Part shown: positions 30,301 to 37,175 of the stretch, piece by piece
How the letters are laid out: each line of letters starts with the position of its first letter
Position numbering within the stretch: position 1 is the stretch's first letter
Assembly (NCBI GenBank): GCA_020847975.1
Contig: JADLBD010000144.1
Location: forward strand, 117,168-181,167
Length of the DNA stretch: 64,000 bases
Source: Bryobacterales bacterium
GTDB taxonomy: Bacteria > Acidobacteriota > Terriglobia > Bryobacterales > Bryobacteraceae
Direction of reading: 5' to 3'
Position numbers and translations under genes: made by a program
The notes under the pieces: generated by a model
The model's database searches: none
Seen by the model: the letters and a program-made list of their open reading frames with translations, nothing else
Told to the model about the DNA's origin: nothing

Positions 30301-30588
30301 CAATACTTGAATAAAGCGGCGTTCGCTGTGAATGCCCTGGGAACCTACGGCGTATTGGGACGCGGTACTTATCGTGGTCAGCGTTCCTTCAACTTGGACT
30401 ACGGACTGCACAAGGACTTCCCCGTCCGGGAGAAAATGAGGTTCCAGTTCCGGTTCGAGGCATTCAACCTGTTCAACAATGTGAACCTGTCGAATCCGAA
30501 TTCCACGGTTACCAGCGCTAATTTCATGAAGATCACCAGCGCCGCGGATCCTCGGATCCTCCAGTTTGCCTTACGCTTCGAGTTCTAG
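27307..30588 (+). CDS. Oar-like TonB-dependent receptor
   Basis: A 1093-residue outer-membrane receptor. Signal peptide (VFCLVPLLIGQ), carboxypeptidase-regulatory-like domain (GAITGLITDPSGAVLAGAEV), plug motifs LPLNGRDPVQLMRLV and NYILDGGQNNDHY, then FSVQTNNFSAEFGRNSGGIVN, and a barrel ending RILQFALRFEF with the terminal aromatic signature. The 16 transmembrane strand pairs cannot be counted by eye but the length is right for the class. Translation starts at the ATG after AAGGAG with a consensus promoter upstream that is flanked by ATCCTG repeats, so this copy may be regulated. The + strand composition is closer to balance than that of the C-rich genes on both sides. Confidence 0.92.
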   Translation: MSFLGNLSARLLLVFCLVPLLIGQETTGAITGLITDPSGAVLAGAEVTVVNVGTNASYKTQSNATGNYIFRTLPVGAYRLTAGAPGFKRFEATNLLTQVNEITRLDITMTVGTLSESIEVSAQVVNVNTEDASLRTVVDQRRVEDLPLNGRDPVQLMRLVAGVSLYNGSGLTSGTTYPGVVSVSVNGNRGNSTNYILDGGQNNDHYSNAPNPMPNPDALQEFSVQTNNFSAEFGRNSGGIVNAVTKSGTNGLHGVAFWYLRNNSLNAANFFAPPKPGSPNQKLDDGLKRNQAGITLGGPVLIPKLYNGKDKTFFFFSYQGTRLRQRPTSTFVNVLTPGEREGDFSAFATALKDPLGGQFPGNLIPKSRFFPGSKYLIDNNIPPPLSGRSITTTNLANYDDNQYLAKVDHQIGSNLRLSGHAFWSRAHSPGNLTANNYYEETDIRDWSNTSYVGNAYWILSPNILNQTTIGYNKTDGPASHVYPTKNWNDLGVPITLDQYSQFYIQFQSISSINTGDTNNFIRDEVQFNNTTRWTKGNHNLTFGGEYHHARGDIVNNFRAQGRFYFTRTAGYTGYDVADFLIGRWAEFIQGAGEFKNTRFHIINFFFNDSYKVSRRLTLNLGVRWEPFLPNTDVYGKVVVWGGPNTRSTRYTNAPPGVLYAGDPGIPAGGFKNTLTNFGPRAGLAWDITGDGKTALRAGYGIFYDRLNTLQTNSAADEAPFGTVVDIFGGPTDSMANPYANVAGGNPFPKIGFAAIGTEVLNPGKNAVFVLPMAAFLYARDLRNPYVSSWNLTLERRLPGSWLARASYAGSKGTALASGRDINAPLPNPAATTSTTNQRRPYYPIGLGQAVLMEPAGNSSYNSLQLTAEKRFSRGFTVLANYQFAKTIDDNVGSANKANGTNVTNPYNQHFDRGPADYDLRHVFNFSGVWALPIKPASRLANFAIGGWNMTSIVAWRSGFPFTIASGQDNARTGQGSQRADLTGISPVLANSGHGAIAAQYLNKAAFAVNALGTYGVLGRGTYRGQRSFNLDYGLHKDFPVREKMRFQFRFEAFNLFNNVNLSNPNSTVTSANFMKITSAADPRILQFALRFEF

Positions 30589-30808
30589 CTTCGGCGGGCG
30601 GCGTCCTCCGCGCCTACGACTCGAAGTCCGGAAAAGTCATCTGGGAGTTCTCCTCCGCGATTTCGATACCGTGAACGGCGTCAAGGCCAAAGGCGGCTCC
30701 CTCAGCGCCACCGGCCCCGTTCTCTCCGGCGGCATGCTGTTCGTAAACTCCGGCTATGGAGCCCTCGGCGGCATGGCAGGCAACGTCCTCCTCGCCTTCG
30801 CCCCATAG
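30589..30808 (+). pseudogene. Decayed C-terminal fragment of a PQQ-type beta-propeller quinoprotein
   Basis: Immediately after the receptor stop codon, one frame reads GGVLRAYDSKSGKVIWEFS, the pattern of a PQQ-binding propeller blade (AYDxxTGkvlWeF). The frame then breaks near 30656 and another continues DFDTVNGVKAKGGSLS and GGMLFVNSGYGALGG to the stop at 30808, which is the usual C-terminal end of this family. A single-base deletion between the two parts explains it. The first about 400-600 residues of the parent gene are absent. Not annotated as functional. Confidence 0.72.
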
Positions 30809-30823
30809 CCCTCGCCGCTGCGA

Positions 30824-30829
30824 TACAAT
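30824..30829 (+). promoter_or_regulatory. Putative -10 box, leaderless start of the ThuA-like gene
   Basis: TACAAT ends 8 nt before the ATG at 30838. No clear -35 hexamer. Confidence 0.5.
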
Positions 30830-30837
30830 TCCCGAGC

Positions 30838-31674
30838 ATGAACCCTACCCGCCGCACCGCTCTTCGTTCGCTCACCGCCGCGCTTGCGCCCGCCATCGTC
30901 CGCTCCGCGCAAAAGGCCACCGCCTTCGGCCTCATCGGCGACCGCTACCACAACTCCGATTACATCCGCACCGGCCTCAACCGCGCCATCACTCAGGACC
31001 TCGGCGTCTCCATCGACTTCACCGACGAAACCAGGGCCCTCAACGAGGAAACGCTCCACGGCTACAAGATGCTCATCGTTCTCCGCGACGGCATGATCTG
31101 GCCCGAGGGCTACCCCGACGAAACCACCAACGCCGCCTGGGTCAACACCGGCAAACCCGAACTCGTCTCCGATCCCCCCGTTCCCCCAAGCAAACCCAAG
31201 CCCGCCTTCTGGATGAAGCCCCACCAGGGAAAAGCTGTCCGCAAATTCGTCGAAGACGGCGGCGTCGCCCTCTTCATGCACAACACCACCCACGTCGGCC
31301 TCACCGATCCCGATTTCCGCCATGTCCTCGGCGCAGCTTACGCCGGCCATCCCCCCATCCGCACCTACAAAGCCAAGGTCACCAATCCCAACCACCCCGT
31401 CACCCGCGGCATCCGCGACTTCATCGTCACCGACGAACAGCACTACATGGAATACGATAAAGACCGCAAGCTCATCTTCCTCGAAACGGTAAACGAAAAC
31501 GGCCTTACCTACCGCAACCTCGGAGCCACCGCCCCCGGCGGCTGGTCCTACGATTACGGCAAAGGCCGCGTCTGCTACCTCTCCCCCGGCCACCTGCTCC
31601 GCGTTCTCTGGAATCCCGAATACATCAAGATGCAGCACAACGCCGTCCGCTGGCTCCTCCGCCAAGCCTCCTAA
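30838..31674 (+). CDS. ThuA-like protein with Tat-like signal
   Basis: A 278-residue protein. The N terminus (PTRRTALRSLTAALAPAIV) resembles a twin-arginine signal. Family marks of the ThuA fold are FGLIGDRYHNSDYIRTGL, YKMLIVLRDGMIW, VRKFVEDGGVALFMHNTT, HPVTRGIRDFIVTDEQHYM and YDYGKGRVCYLSPGH near the end. It is a second, divergent ThuA relative in the window and likely acts on an oxidised or unusual sugar (inference from family). It begins 30 bp after the decayed quinoprotein fragment, which suggests that the two once formed a unit. A hairpin at 31707-31730 follows it. Confidence 0.78.
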   Translation: MNPTRRTALRSLTAALAPAIVRSAQKATAFGLIGDRYHNSDYIRTGLNRAITQDLGVSIDFTDETRALNEETLHGYKMLIVLRDGMIWPEGYPDETTNAAWVNTGKPELVSDPPVPPSKPKPAFWMKPHQGKAVRKFVEDGGVALFMHNTTHVGLTDPDFRHVLGAAYAGHPPIRTYKAKVTNPNHPVTRGIRDFIVTDEQHYMEYDKDRKLIFLETVNENGLTYRNLGATAPGGWSYDYGKGRVCYLSPGHLLRVLWNPEYIKMQHNAVRWLLRQAS

Positions 31675-31706
31675 CCCCCCTCCGTGGCGCAGTCACTCCT
31701 GGCTGC

Positions 31707-31730
31707 CGCGCCGAGTCTCAACTCGGCGCG
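31707..31730. terminator. Ten-base-pair GC-rich hairpin between convergent genes
   Basis: CGCGCCGAGT and ACTCGGCGCG flank a 4-nt CTCA loop. There is no U-tract on either side, so it may be a bidirectional terminator or part of a dispersed repeat. It lies between the ThuA-like gene and the pYEATS-TIR gene, which converge. Confidence 0.5.
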
Positions 31731-31781
31731 CTCTCCAGGGGAACCTTCGTCACCGTTCCCCCACAATCATCGACGTGCACC

Positions 31782-31820
31782 CACTGCGCTCAGGCGCCAT
31801 GCCGCGCGGCCAGCGCCTCA
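31782..31820. repeat. Candidate dispersed repeat, copy 2
   Basis: About 39 bp resembling 19215-19250, starting CACTGCGC and containing CGCCATGCC and CGCGG. It touches the last codon of the pYEATS-TIR gene and follows the hairpin at 31707-31730. Confidence 0.35.
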
Positions 31821-32513
31821 AAACGCCGTACTCGCGCTCACCCCCTTCGCAATCTCCGCCGCCGCCGCTTCCAGCGGTTGCCCCTTCTTGATCCGGATCT
31901 CCATGGCCGCCGCTACCTCCGTTGGAAGCTGCACGCTGTGCTCGCCCACCACCACCGGAATCACTGGTAGCCTCTGCTCGGCAATCGCCTTCAACTCCAT
32001 TCGCAGCCACGGACTCGGCCGCTCCGACAGAATCATCACCGCCGCATGCGCCTGCCGCAACACCTGCCGCACGCTTGCCTCCGGGGGCAGATCCGCATCA
32101 TCGGTCGGGCGCACCACCCGCAAACCTTCCCTCTCCAGCGCCTCATGCACGGCGTCCGCCAGCGGTTCGTCCGCAATCCCGCTCGTCACGAACACGCATC
32201 GCTGCGTCGACCGCGGAGCGCCCGAGCGCAAAGACGCCCCCTCGAGCGACAACCAGTGCCGCATCGGCACTTCTCCCTCGTTCTTCAGGTGCACCTGCGC
32301 GTAGATCATGAACTCACCCCATCCCCCGGTTTCGAGCCGGAATTTCTTCTTCCGGTCCGTCACCTTTCTCAGCGGCTGCGGAAACGTCTCATGCAGTTTG
32401 TAGACCACCATCTCCACCTGGTCGAGATCGCTTTCCGGTCCTTCCAGCCATACCGCCCAGTTGAACCAGTCCGCGCCTACACGCTCTGCCTCCTGCTCGA
32501 TTCGCAAGTTCAT
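31818..32513 (-). CDS. pYEATS domain fused to a TIR domain
   Basis: A 231-residue protein. Residues 1-90 match the prokaryotic YEATS family: DWFNWAVWLEGPES, HETFPQPLRKVTDRKKKF and GGWGEFMIYAQVHLKN. Residues about 104-231 form a TIR-like alpha/beta domain with CVFVTSG, AHAAVMILSE and SPWLRMELKAI, whose E173 sits where the catalytic glutamate of NAD-cleaving TIRs lies. Eukaryotic YEATS domains read acylated lysines; what pYEATS binds is not settled. The ATG overlaps the stop of the upstream TIR gene (ATGA), so the two are translated together. A role as receptor/effector in an abortive-infection or signalling system is inference. An earlier in-frame start at 32879 was rejected because it would overlap the TIR gene throughout. 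Confidence 0.8.
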   Translation of the reverse strand: MNLRIEQEAERVGADWFNWAVWLEGPESDLDQVEMVVYKLHETFPQPLRKVTDRKKKFRLETGGWGEFMIYAQVHLKNEGEVPMRHWLSLEGASLRSGAPRSTQRCVFVTSGIADEPLADAVHEALEREGLRVVRPTDDADLPPEASVRQVLRQAHAAVMILSERPSPWLRMELKAIAEQRLPVIPVVVGEHSVQLPTEVAAAMEIRIKKGQPLEAAAAEIAKGVSASTAF

Positions 32514-33208
32514 ACGCCCCCCTGCGCTTCCTGGAGCCGCATCTCCATCCATTGCGACCGTGCCGGCGAGATCCACTGCTTCGGCCCTCCCTGCACCGCC
32601 AACTGGATCGAATGATCGTCCCGCACACGGTTCACGTACACGAACGTCCCGCCTGTCTCGAGAATCGGCGTCACGTCCACCCAGTCGCTCGCCTGGTCCT
32701 GCTCGAATAACCGGTAGCGGCACTTCAACACGCCGTTCGATTGACCCAGGTCCCGCGCCAACTCGTCGGGCAATATCTGCACCTTCACCACCCGCCCGGA
32801 TTCCCGCTTCCAAAGTCCGAGTGTCTCCGATAGCGCCAGCAGCGCCGGAACACGGTCCGCACGGTCGAGCGGCAGCCACTCGAAATTCGCGTTCTGCCCC
32901 GGCGGCTTTACCCCGTCCTCCACCAGCGCAATCACCGGACGCCCTTTGGTCCGCGCCATCGTCGCCTCATCCTGCACCCAGGGATGCGTGATCCAACTCC
33001 CGTCGCCCAACTGATCGCGCCGCGTCATCAGCGCAATCAGCCCGTCGGCGGCTTGAATTCGCCGCTCGATTTCCGCCGGCAGCGCCTGTCCGCCCAGCCT
33101 CCGCCCCGTCACCGCGCGGATCCCGTGGCTCGCCAGCAACTGCTCTATCTCCGTGACCAGCTCCCGGTCCTGGTCCCGGAAAGAATACGAGACAAAGATC
33201 GATTTCAT
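32510..33208 (-). CDS. TIR domain protein with C-terminal beta-rich region
   Basis: A 232-residue soluble protein. The N-terminal TIR domain (1-130) starts MKSIFVSYSFRDQDRE and has the BB-loop-like region around 32-45, IALMTRRD, and HPWVQDEATMARTKGRPVIAL; E81 in the WVQDE motif is the expected catalytic glutamate of TIR NADases. Residues about 140-232 are beta-rich (VYVNRVRDDHSIQLAV, then WISPARSQW) and I do not recognise the domain. The start was placed at the ATG opening the FVSYS strand, not at 33226; a GGGAAG lies seven bases upstream and TATAAT at 33243-33248. It is coupled by a 4-bp overlap to the pYEATS-TIR gene. Confidence 0.85.
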   Translation of the reverse strand: MKSIFVSYSFRDQDRELVTEIEQLLASHGIRAVTGRRLGGQALPAEIERRIQAADGLIALMTRRDQLGDGSWITHPWVQDEATMARTKGRPVIALVEDGVKPPGQNANFEWLPLDRADRVPALLALSETLGLWKRESGRVVKVQILPDELARDLGQSNGVLKCRYRLFEQDQASDWVDVTPILETGGTFVYVNRVRDDHSIQLAVQGGPKQWISPARSQWMEMRLQEAQGGV

Positions 33209-33242
33209 ACATCTTCCCGAATCCAACCGGATTCCGGCTGGA

Positions 33243-33248
33243 ATTATA
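33243..33248 (-). promoter_or_regulatory. Putative -10 box of the TIR operon
   Basis: TATAAT on the minus strand, 34 bp before the ATG at 33208, giving a predicted leader of about 27 nt. It lies in the 189-bp divergent spacer with the 33398 gene. Confidence 0.5.
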
Positions 33249-33397
33249 ACGCAACCCGTCCCGCCGTGCCGTCCGTCAGACGCCGGTCACACGCCAGGAC
33301 GCATTATTTTTCCAGTATTTTCAATACACCCGGCGAACCCTCGCGAAAATCCCGCACATCCTCGCGTTATCCTCGAAGCGGCGAAAGGGACACTCGC

Positions 33398-33808
33398 TTG
33401 GAACAAACAAATTATCCTCTCCTTCAAAACATCCTCATCCCCGGCGAATCCGCCGGCTTCCTGCAATCCGTCTTCGAGGGAGCCCGCTCCTGGCTGCAGC
33501 CGCGGAACCCCTTCGAGCAGCTTCTCACCGACATGCTCGCCGCCACCCTCTGGCGCTATGCCCGCCTCGCGACGCTCGAAGCGCGCATCCTCACCATCGA
33601 GCAGGACATCCAACCTGGCTTCCTCCTGAAGCAATTCAAGAATCTGGACGCCGCCGGGCGAGCCGCCCTGGTTTTCAATGTCTGGCACAAAAAATTCACC
33701 GCCCTCTCCCGCGTCGAGGCCATCGTCCTGCGCAACTTTCACACGCTGTTCAAAACCTTCGCCGAAATGCGCAAAGCGTTCCCGCCAGCCGCCAGGGAGG
33801 CGAAGTAA
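33398..33808 (+). CDS. Hypothetical helical protein, divergent from the TIR genes
   Basis: A 136-residue, mostly helical protein starting at TTG, with GAAAGGGA eight bases before it; no ATG is available at the right place. The pattern ILIPGESAGFL, then PFEQLLTDMLAATLWRYARLATLEARIL resembles a common but unnamed acidobacterial family whose longer members read PGEDPxEF, then WRLxRxxRLE. The usual N-terminal lead-in (KHGLTA-like) is missing here. No TM helix or enzyme motif is seen. Its position opposite the TIR pair across a short spacer makes it a candidate partner, but proximity is the only evidence. Confidence 0.55.
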   Translation: MEQTNYPLLQNILIPGESAGFLQSVFEGARSWLQPRNPFEQLLTDMLAATLWRYARLATLEARILTIEQDIQPGFLLKQFKNLDAAGRAALVFNVWHKKFTALSRVEAIVLRNFHTLFKTFAEMRKAFPPAAREAK

Positions 33809-33856
33809 AACTTCATCTACCCCGCATCCTCGGCGGCTGTACGCCAAAAGAAAACA

Positions 33857-36800
33857 TCAGAACTGGAACCGCAAACTGAATTGCAGAATCCGCGGCGGCT
33901 GCGCTCCCTGGATCTGGCCGAAAAACGGGCTCGACGAATCCATGTTCGGCGGATTGAACCGCACCTGGTTGAACGCGTTGAAAAACTCCGCCCGGAACTG
34001 TAACTGCGCCTTCTCCGTGACGGCGAACTTCTTGAACGCCGACATGTCCCAGTTCCAGAACCCGGGAGCCGAAATCAAGTCGCGCCCCGACGTCCCGAAC
34101 GTCAGCGGAGCCACCCGCGAGAACGCATTCGGGTTGAACCAGTACAGCGACGAGTTCACGCCGCCGAAATCCTCTCCCGGCGTGATCTGCTGCCCGCCCA
34201 GCGAAAAACTGGAATTCGAAGCGATCCCAGTGGCGTCGGCGCGCTGCGAGACGTACGAGATCGTCGACAAATTCGGCGACGTGACACTGCGGTTCACGCC
34301 CGACTGGAACACAGTCGTGCTCGTGATCTGCCACCCGCCCACCGCCAGGTCCGCCGCCCTCCCGGTGTTGCCGAGAATGCGCTTCCCTCGTCCAATGGGG
34401 ATTTCATAAATGATGCTCGTCACGAACCGCTGCCGGATGTCGAAATCCGAGCTGCCTTTGTCCAGTTGGAAGTTCGCCGGGTTCAGGTTCGGACTCCCGA
34501 ACGAGCCGCCCGAATCCGTGTCAATCGAATGCGACCAGCTATAGGATCCGAGAACCGAGAACCCTTCCCCGAAACGCCGCTCCAGCTTCATGTTCAATGC
34601 ATGGAAGGTGGACATGCCCGCCTGCGACGAATACAGCATGCCCAAGATGCCCGTGGTGGCGGGATCGAAGCGCGAGGTTCCGGGAACCACCTTGTACAGT
34701 TCACCGGGCGCCACCGGAGCCGACGTGTTATACCGCTTCGAGAGCCGGCGTCCCTGGCTCCCGATATAGGCAGCTTCCGCCAGCCACTTCGTCCCGATCG
34801 AGCGCTGCACCGACAGGTTCCACATATACTCCCGCGGCTTGCGTCCGTTGATCTCCTGCGCGAATACGTTCGTGTTTGCCGGAATCTTGTAGTCCTTGTT
34901 GATCGGCGGAACCGGCGTCACCGGCAGCGTGTTCACCCCGAACTGGTAGGTGGGCAGCCCCCTTCCCGTGAGGTTGATGTTCTGCTGGAAGAACGTCGGC
35001 GGCGAATTCGTCGTGAATTGCACCTCGTTCATCTGCGTCTGGTCGTAGTAAATCCCCGCGCCCGCGCGGATCACCCACTGCGGCGCCCACTTCGGGTTAT
35101 AAGCCAGGCCCAGCCGCGGCGCGAAGTTCCGCCTGTCCGGTTCAATGATCGAGGGCCGGATCTGCCCCAGAATCGGAAACAGTTGTTTCCCCGTGTTGAA
35201 GTCAAACCCGAATACATGGTCCAACTCCTCTGCCGTGGGCGGCGAAACGTATTCGTACCGCAGCCCGTAATTGATCGTCAGTTCCTTGGTGATCTTCCAG
35301 TCATCCTGGATGTAGAAGTTGTCCGTGTAGAACCGGAAGTGCGTCTGCGACGTGCCTACCGCTCCGCTCATGTTCGTCGGATATCCCAGCAGGAAGTCCG
35401 CGATCGGATTACCCGACCCCGGCACCGGATTCCCCGTCGCCGGATCCACCCGCGCCGTCCAACTCGACAGGAACGTGAACGATCCGCGCGGGCCGTTGTC
35501 GGAATCGAGGAACATCCGCGATTGCCGGATCTCCACCCCCGCCTTGATCGTGTGCGAATTCTTGATCCACGAAATGCTGTCGGCAATCTCGTAGTTGTTG
35601 ATCACGTTCCCCTGTGTCAATCCGTTCGATCCGATCCCGCTGTAGCCTTGCCAGCCTACCCCAGGCACTCCCCAGTTCCGTGGAACTGTCGAAATGCCCG
35701 TGATCCCGATCGTTGCCGCCAGGTTCTCGCTCACCGGCACTTGCTGGCCGAACAGCGTGGCGTAGCTGTGATAGATGCGCCCCACGTTCACCAGCCGCGG
35801 CGTGAGCGACGAAGTCAATTGGAGCACTTCGTTGTAACCCTTCGAAATCACCTGTGTTCCCCCCAGCGGCGTCAGCGACGCCGGCTCGAGCGGCGCGTCC
35901 TGCCAGGTCTGCCGCCCGAACAGCGAATGCCTCGAGTTGATCGACCAGTCCACGCGCACCGTCTCCTGGTCGTCCGTCAGCTTCTGCACCGGTGTCCCCA
36001 CCAGGTTCGCCCCCTGTACCGTGGGGTTATTCGTCACCGGAATGTAGGGAAAGAAATTCTTCGCCACGGTGTTCACGCGCGACGACGGAATCACGTTCCC
36101 CGCGAACGGCTGCCGCGTCCCCGCCGCCGGATCGAATGTTGTTGGGTCGAAGATCGGAGCCTGCGTGGTGAAATTCCCGCCCAGCAGTGTCTGCGTCGGG
36201 TACAGCCCGCGCTGCACCTGTCCCAGCCTCTGCCGCAGCCCTTCGTAGTTGCCGAAAATAAACAGCTTGTCCTTCCTGATCGGAGCCCCCACGCTGAATC
36301 CGAACTGGTTTCGCTTGAACGGCTCCGGAGTCGCCGAAAAGAAGTTCCGCGCGTCCAGCGTATCGTTGCGCAGCAATTCATACACGCTGCCGTGAATCTG
36401 GTTCGTCCCGCCGCGCGTGGCCACGTTGATGATCCCCGGCGAATTCCCGAACTCCGCGTTGAAGAAATTGCGCTGGATTTTGAACTCCTCGATCATGTCG
36501 AGCGAGGGGTTCAACGCCGTGTCGCCCACGCGCGGGTTGCGCAACTCCACGCCGTCCAAAAGATAACTGGTCGAGCTTTCCCGCTGCCCGCCTACCAGTA
36601 TGCTCCGGTCCGCCCGCTGCGTCGTCGACGAGATGAAACTCGCCGGCCCCTGCGACGAGGGGATCTGTGGAATCACGCCCGGCGACAGCGAGCCGAGCGT
36701 CAGATAGTTGCGGCCGTTCAACGGCAAGTCCTGGATCACCCGGCGCTCGATCAACTGCCCGAGCGATGCCGTTTCCGCCTCCTTCAGTTGCGCCGCCTCG

Positions 36801-37159
36801 GCCGTCACGGTGACTTCCTCCGTCACCTGGCCGACGCTGAGCGTGATGTTCACCACCTCGCGTTGGGCAATCGCGAGAACCACGTCCCTCACCACTGTTG
36901 TCTGAAAGCCCGGAGCCTTGGCCGTAATCTCGAACCGGCCCGGAGGCAATTGCGGCAGTACGTATTCTCCATTCGCGCCAGTGGTAGTCTGGCGCTCCTG
37001 GCGGGTATCTGCCTGGATGGCGATTACGGATGCGCCTGGTACAACACTCCCAGTGCCGTCGGTGACTACCCCACTGATCGACGACGTGTTGACTTGTGCA
37101 GGCGCGGAAACATTGAGTCCAACCCATAACAGGATGGGTAGAACGAAACGAGAAGTCAT
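33857..37159 (-). CDS. Oar-like TonB-dependent receptor
   Basis: A 1100-residue outer-membrane receptor. Signal peptide (VLPILLWVGLNVSAPAQ), carboxypeptidase-regulatory-like domain (SSISGVVTDGTGSVVPG), plug motif LPLNGRNYLTLGSLSPGVIP and SYLLDGVELRNP, then FKIQRNFFNAEFGNSPGIINV, and a long barrel ending ILQFSLRFQF. It starts 17 bp after the ABC-F stop codon on the same strand, with TATACT 8 nt before the ATG and a perfect palindrome over the -35 region, so it has its own regulated promoter within the end of the ABC-F gene. Ligand unknown. Confidence 0.92.
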   Translation of the reverse strand: MTSRFVLPILLWVGLNVSAPAQVNTSSISGVVTDGTGSVVPGASVIAIQADTRQERQTTTGANGEYVLPQLPPGRFEITAKAPGFQTTVVRDVVLAIAQREVVNITLSVGQVTEEVTVTAEAAQLKEAETASLGQLIERRVIQDLPLNGRNYLTLGSLSPGVIPQIPSSQGPASFISSTTQRADRSILVGGQRESSTSYLLDGVELRNPRVGDTALNPSLDMIEEFKIQRNFFNAEFGNSPGIINVATRGGTNQIHGSVYELLRNDTLDARNFFSATPEPFKRNQFGFSVGAPIRKDKLFIFGNYEGLRQRLGQVQRGLYPTQTLLGGNFTTQAPIFDPTTFDPAAGTRQPFAGNVIPSSRVNTVAKNFFPYIPVTNNPTVQGANLVGTPVQKLTDDQETVRVDWSINSRHSLFGRQTWQDAPLEPASLTPLGGTQVISKGYNEVLQLTSSLTPRLVNVGRIYHSYATLFGQQVPVSENLAATIGITGISTVPRNWGVPGVGWQGYSGIGSNGLTQGNVINNYEIADSISWIKNSHTIKAGVEIRQSRMFLDSDNGPRGSFTFLSSWTARVDPATGNPVPGSGNPIADFLLGYPTNMSGAVGTSQTHFRFYTDNFYIQDDWKITKELTINYGLRYEYVSPPTAEELDHVFGFDFNTGKQLFPILGQIRPSIIEPDRRNFAPRLGLAYNPKWAPQWVIRAGAGIYYDQTQMNEVQFTTNSPPTFFQQNINLTGRGLPTYQFGVNTLPVTPVPPINKDYKIPANTNVFAQEINGRKPREYMWNLSVQRSIGTKWLAEAAYIGSQGRRLSKRYNTSAPVAPGELYKVVPGTSRFDPATTGILGMLYSSQAGMSTFHALNMKLERRFGEGFSVLGSYSWSHSIDTDSGGSFGSPNLNPANFQLDKGSSDFDIRQRFVTSIIYEIPIGRGKRILGNTGRAADLAVGGWQITSTTVFQSGVNRSVTSPNLSTISYVSQRADATGIASNSSFSLGGQQITPGEDFGGVNSSLYWFNPNAFSRVAPLTFGTSGRDLISAPGFWNWDMSAFKKFAVTEKAQLQFRAEFFNAFNQVRFNPPNMDSSSPFFGQIQGAQPPRILQFSLRFQF

Positions 37160-37167
37160 GGCAGGCG

Positions 37168-37173
37168 AGTATA
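37168..37173 (-). promoter_or_regulatory. Putative -10 box, leaderless start of the receptor gene
   Basis: TATACT on the minus strand ending 8 nt before the ATG at 37159. Upstream lies the palindrome at 37194-37214 where a -35 would be. Confidence 0.5.
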
Positions 37174-37175
37174 TC

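Noticed and set aside
30566..30808. An 80-codon open frame taken as a small gene
   Set aside because: It starts inside the receptor gene and its second half is only the last part of a propeller protein; better explained as a frameshifted remnant.
34466..37129. An 887-codon open frame on the + strand
   Set aside because: It is antisense to an intact receptor gene; high GC and G/C-biased third positions make such shadows. Arg-, His- and Pro-rich composition with no motif.
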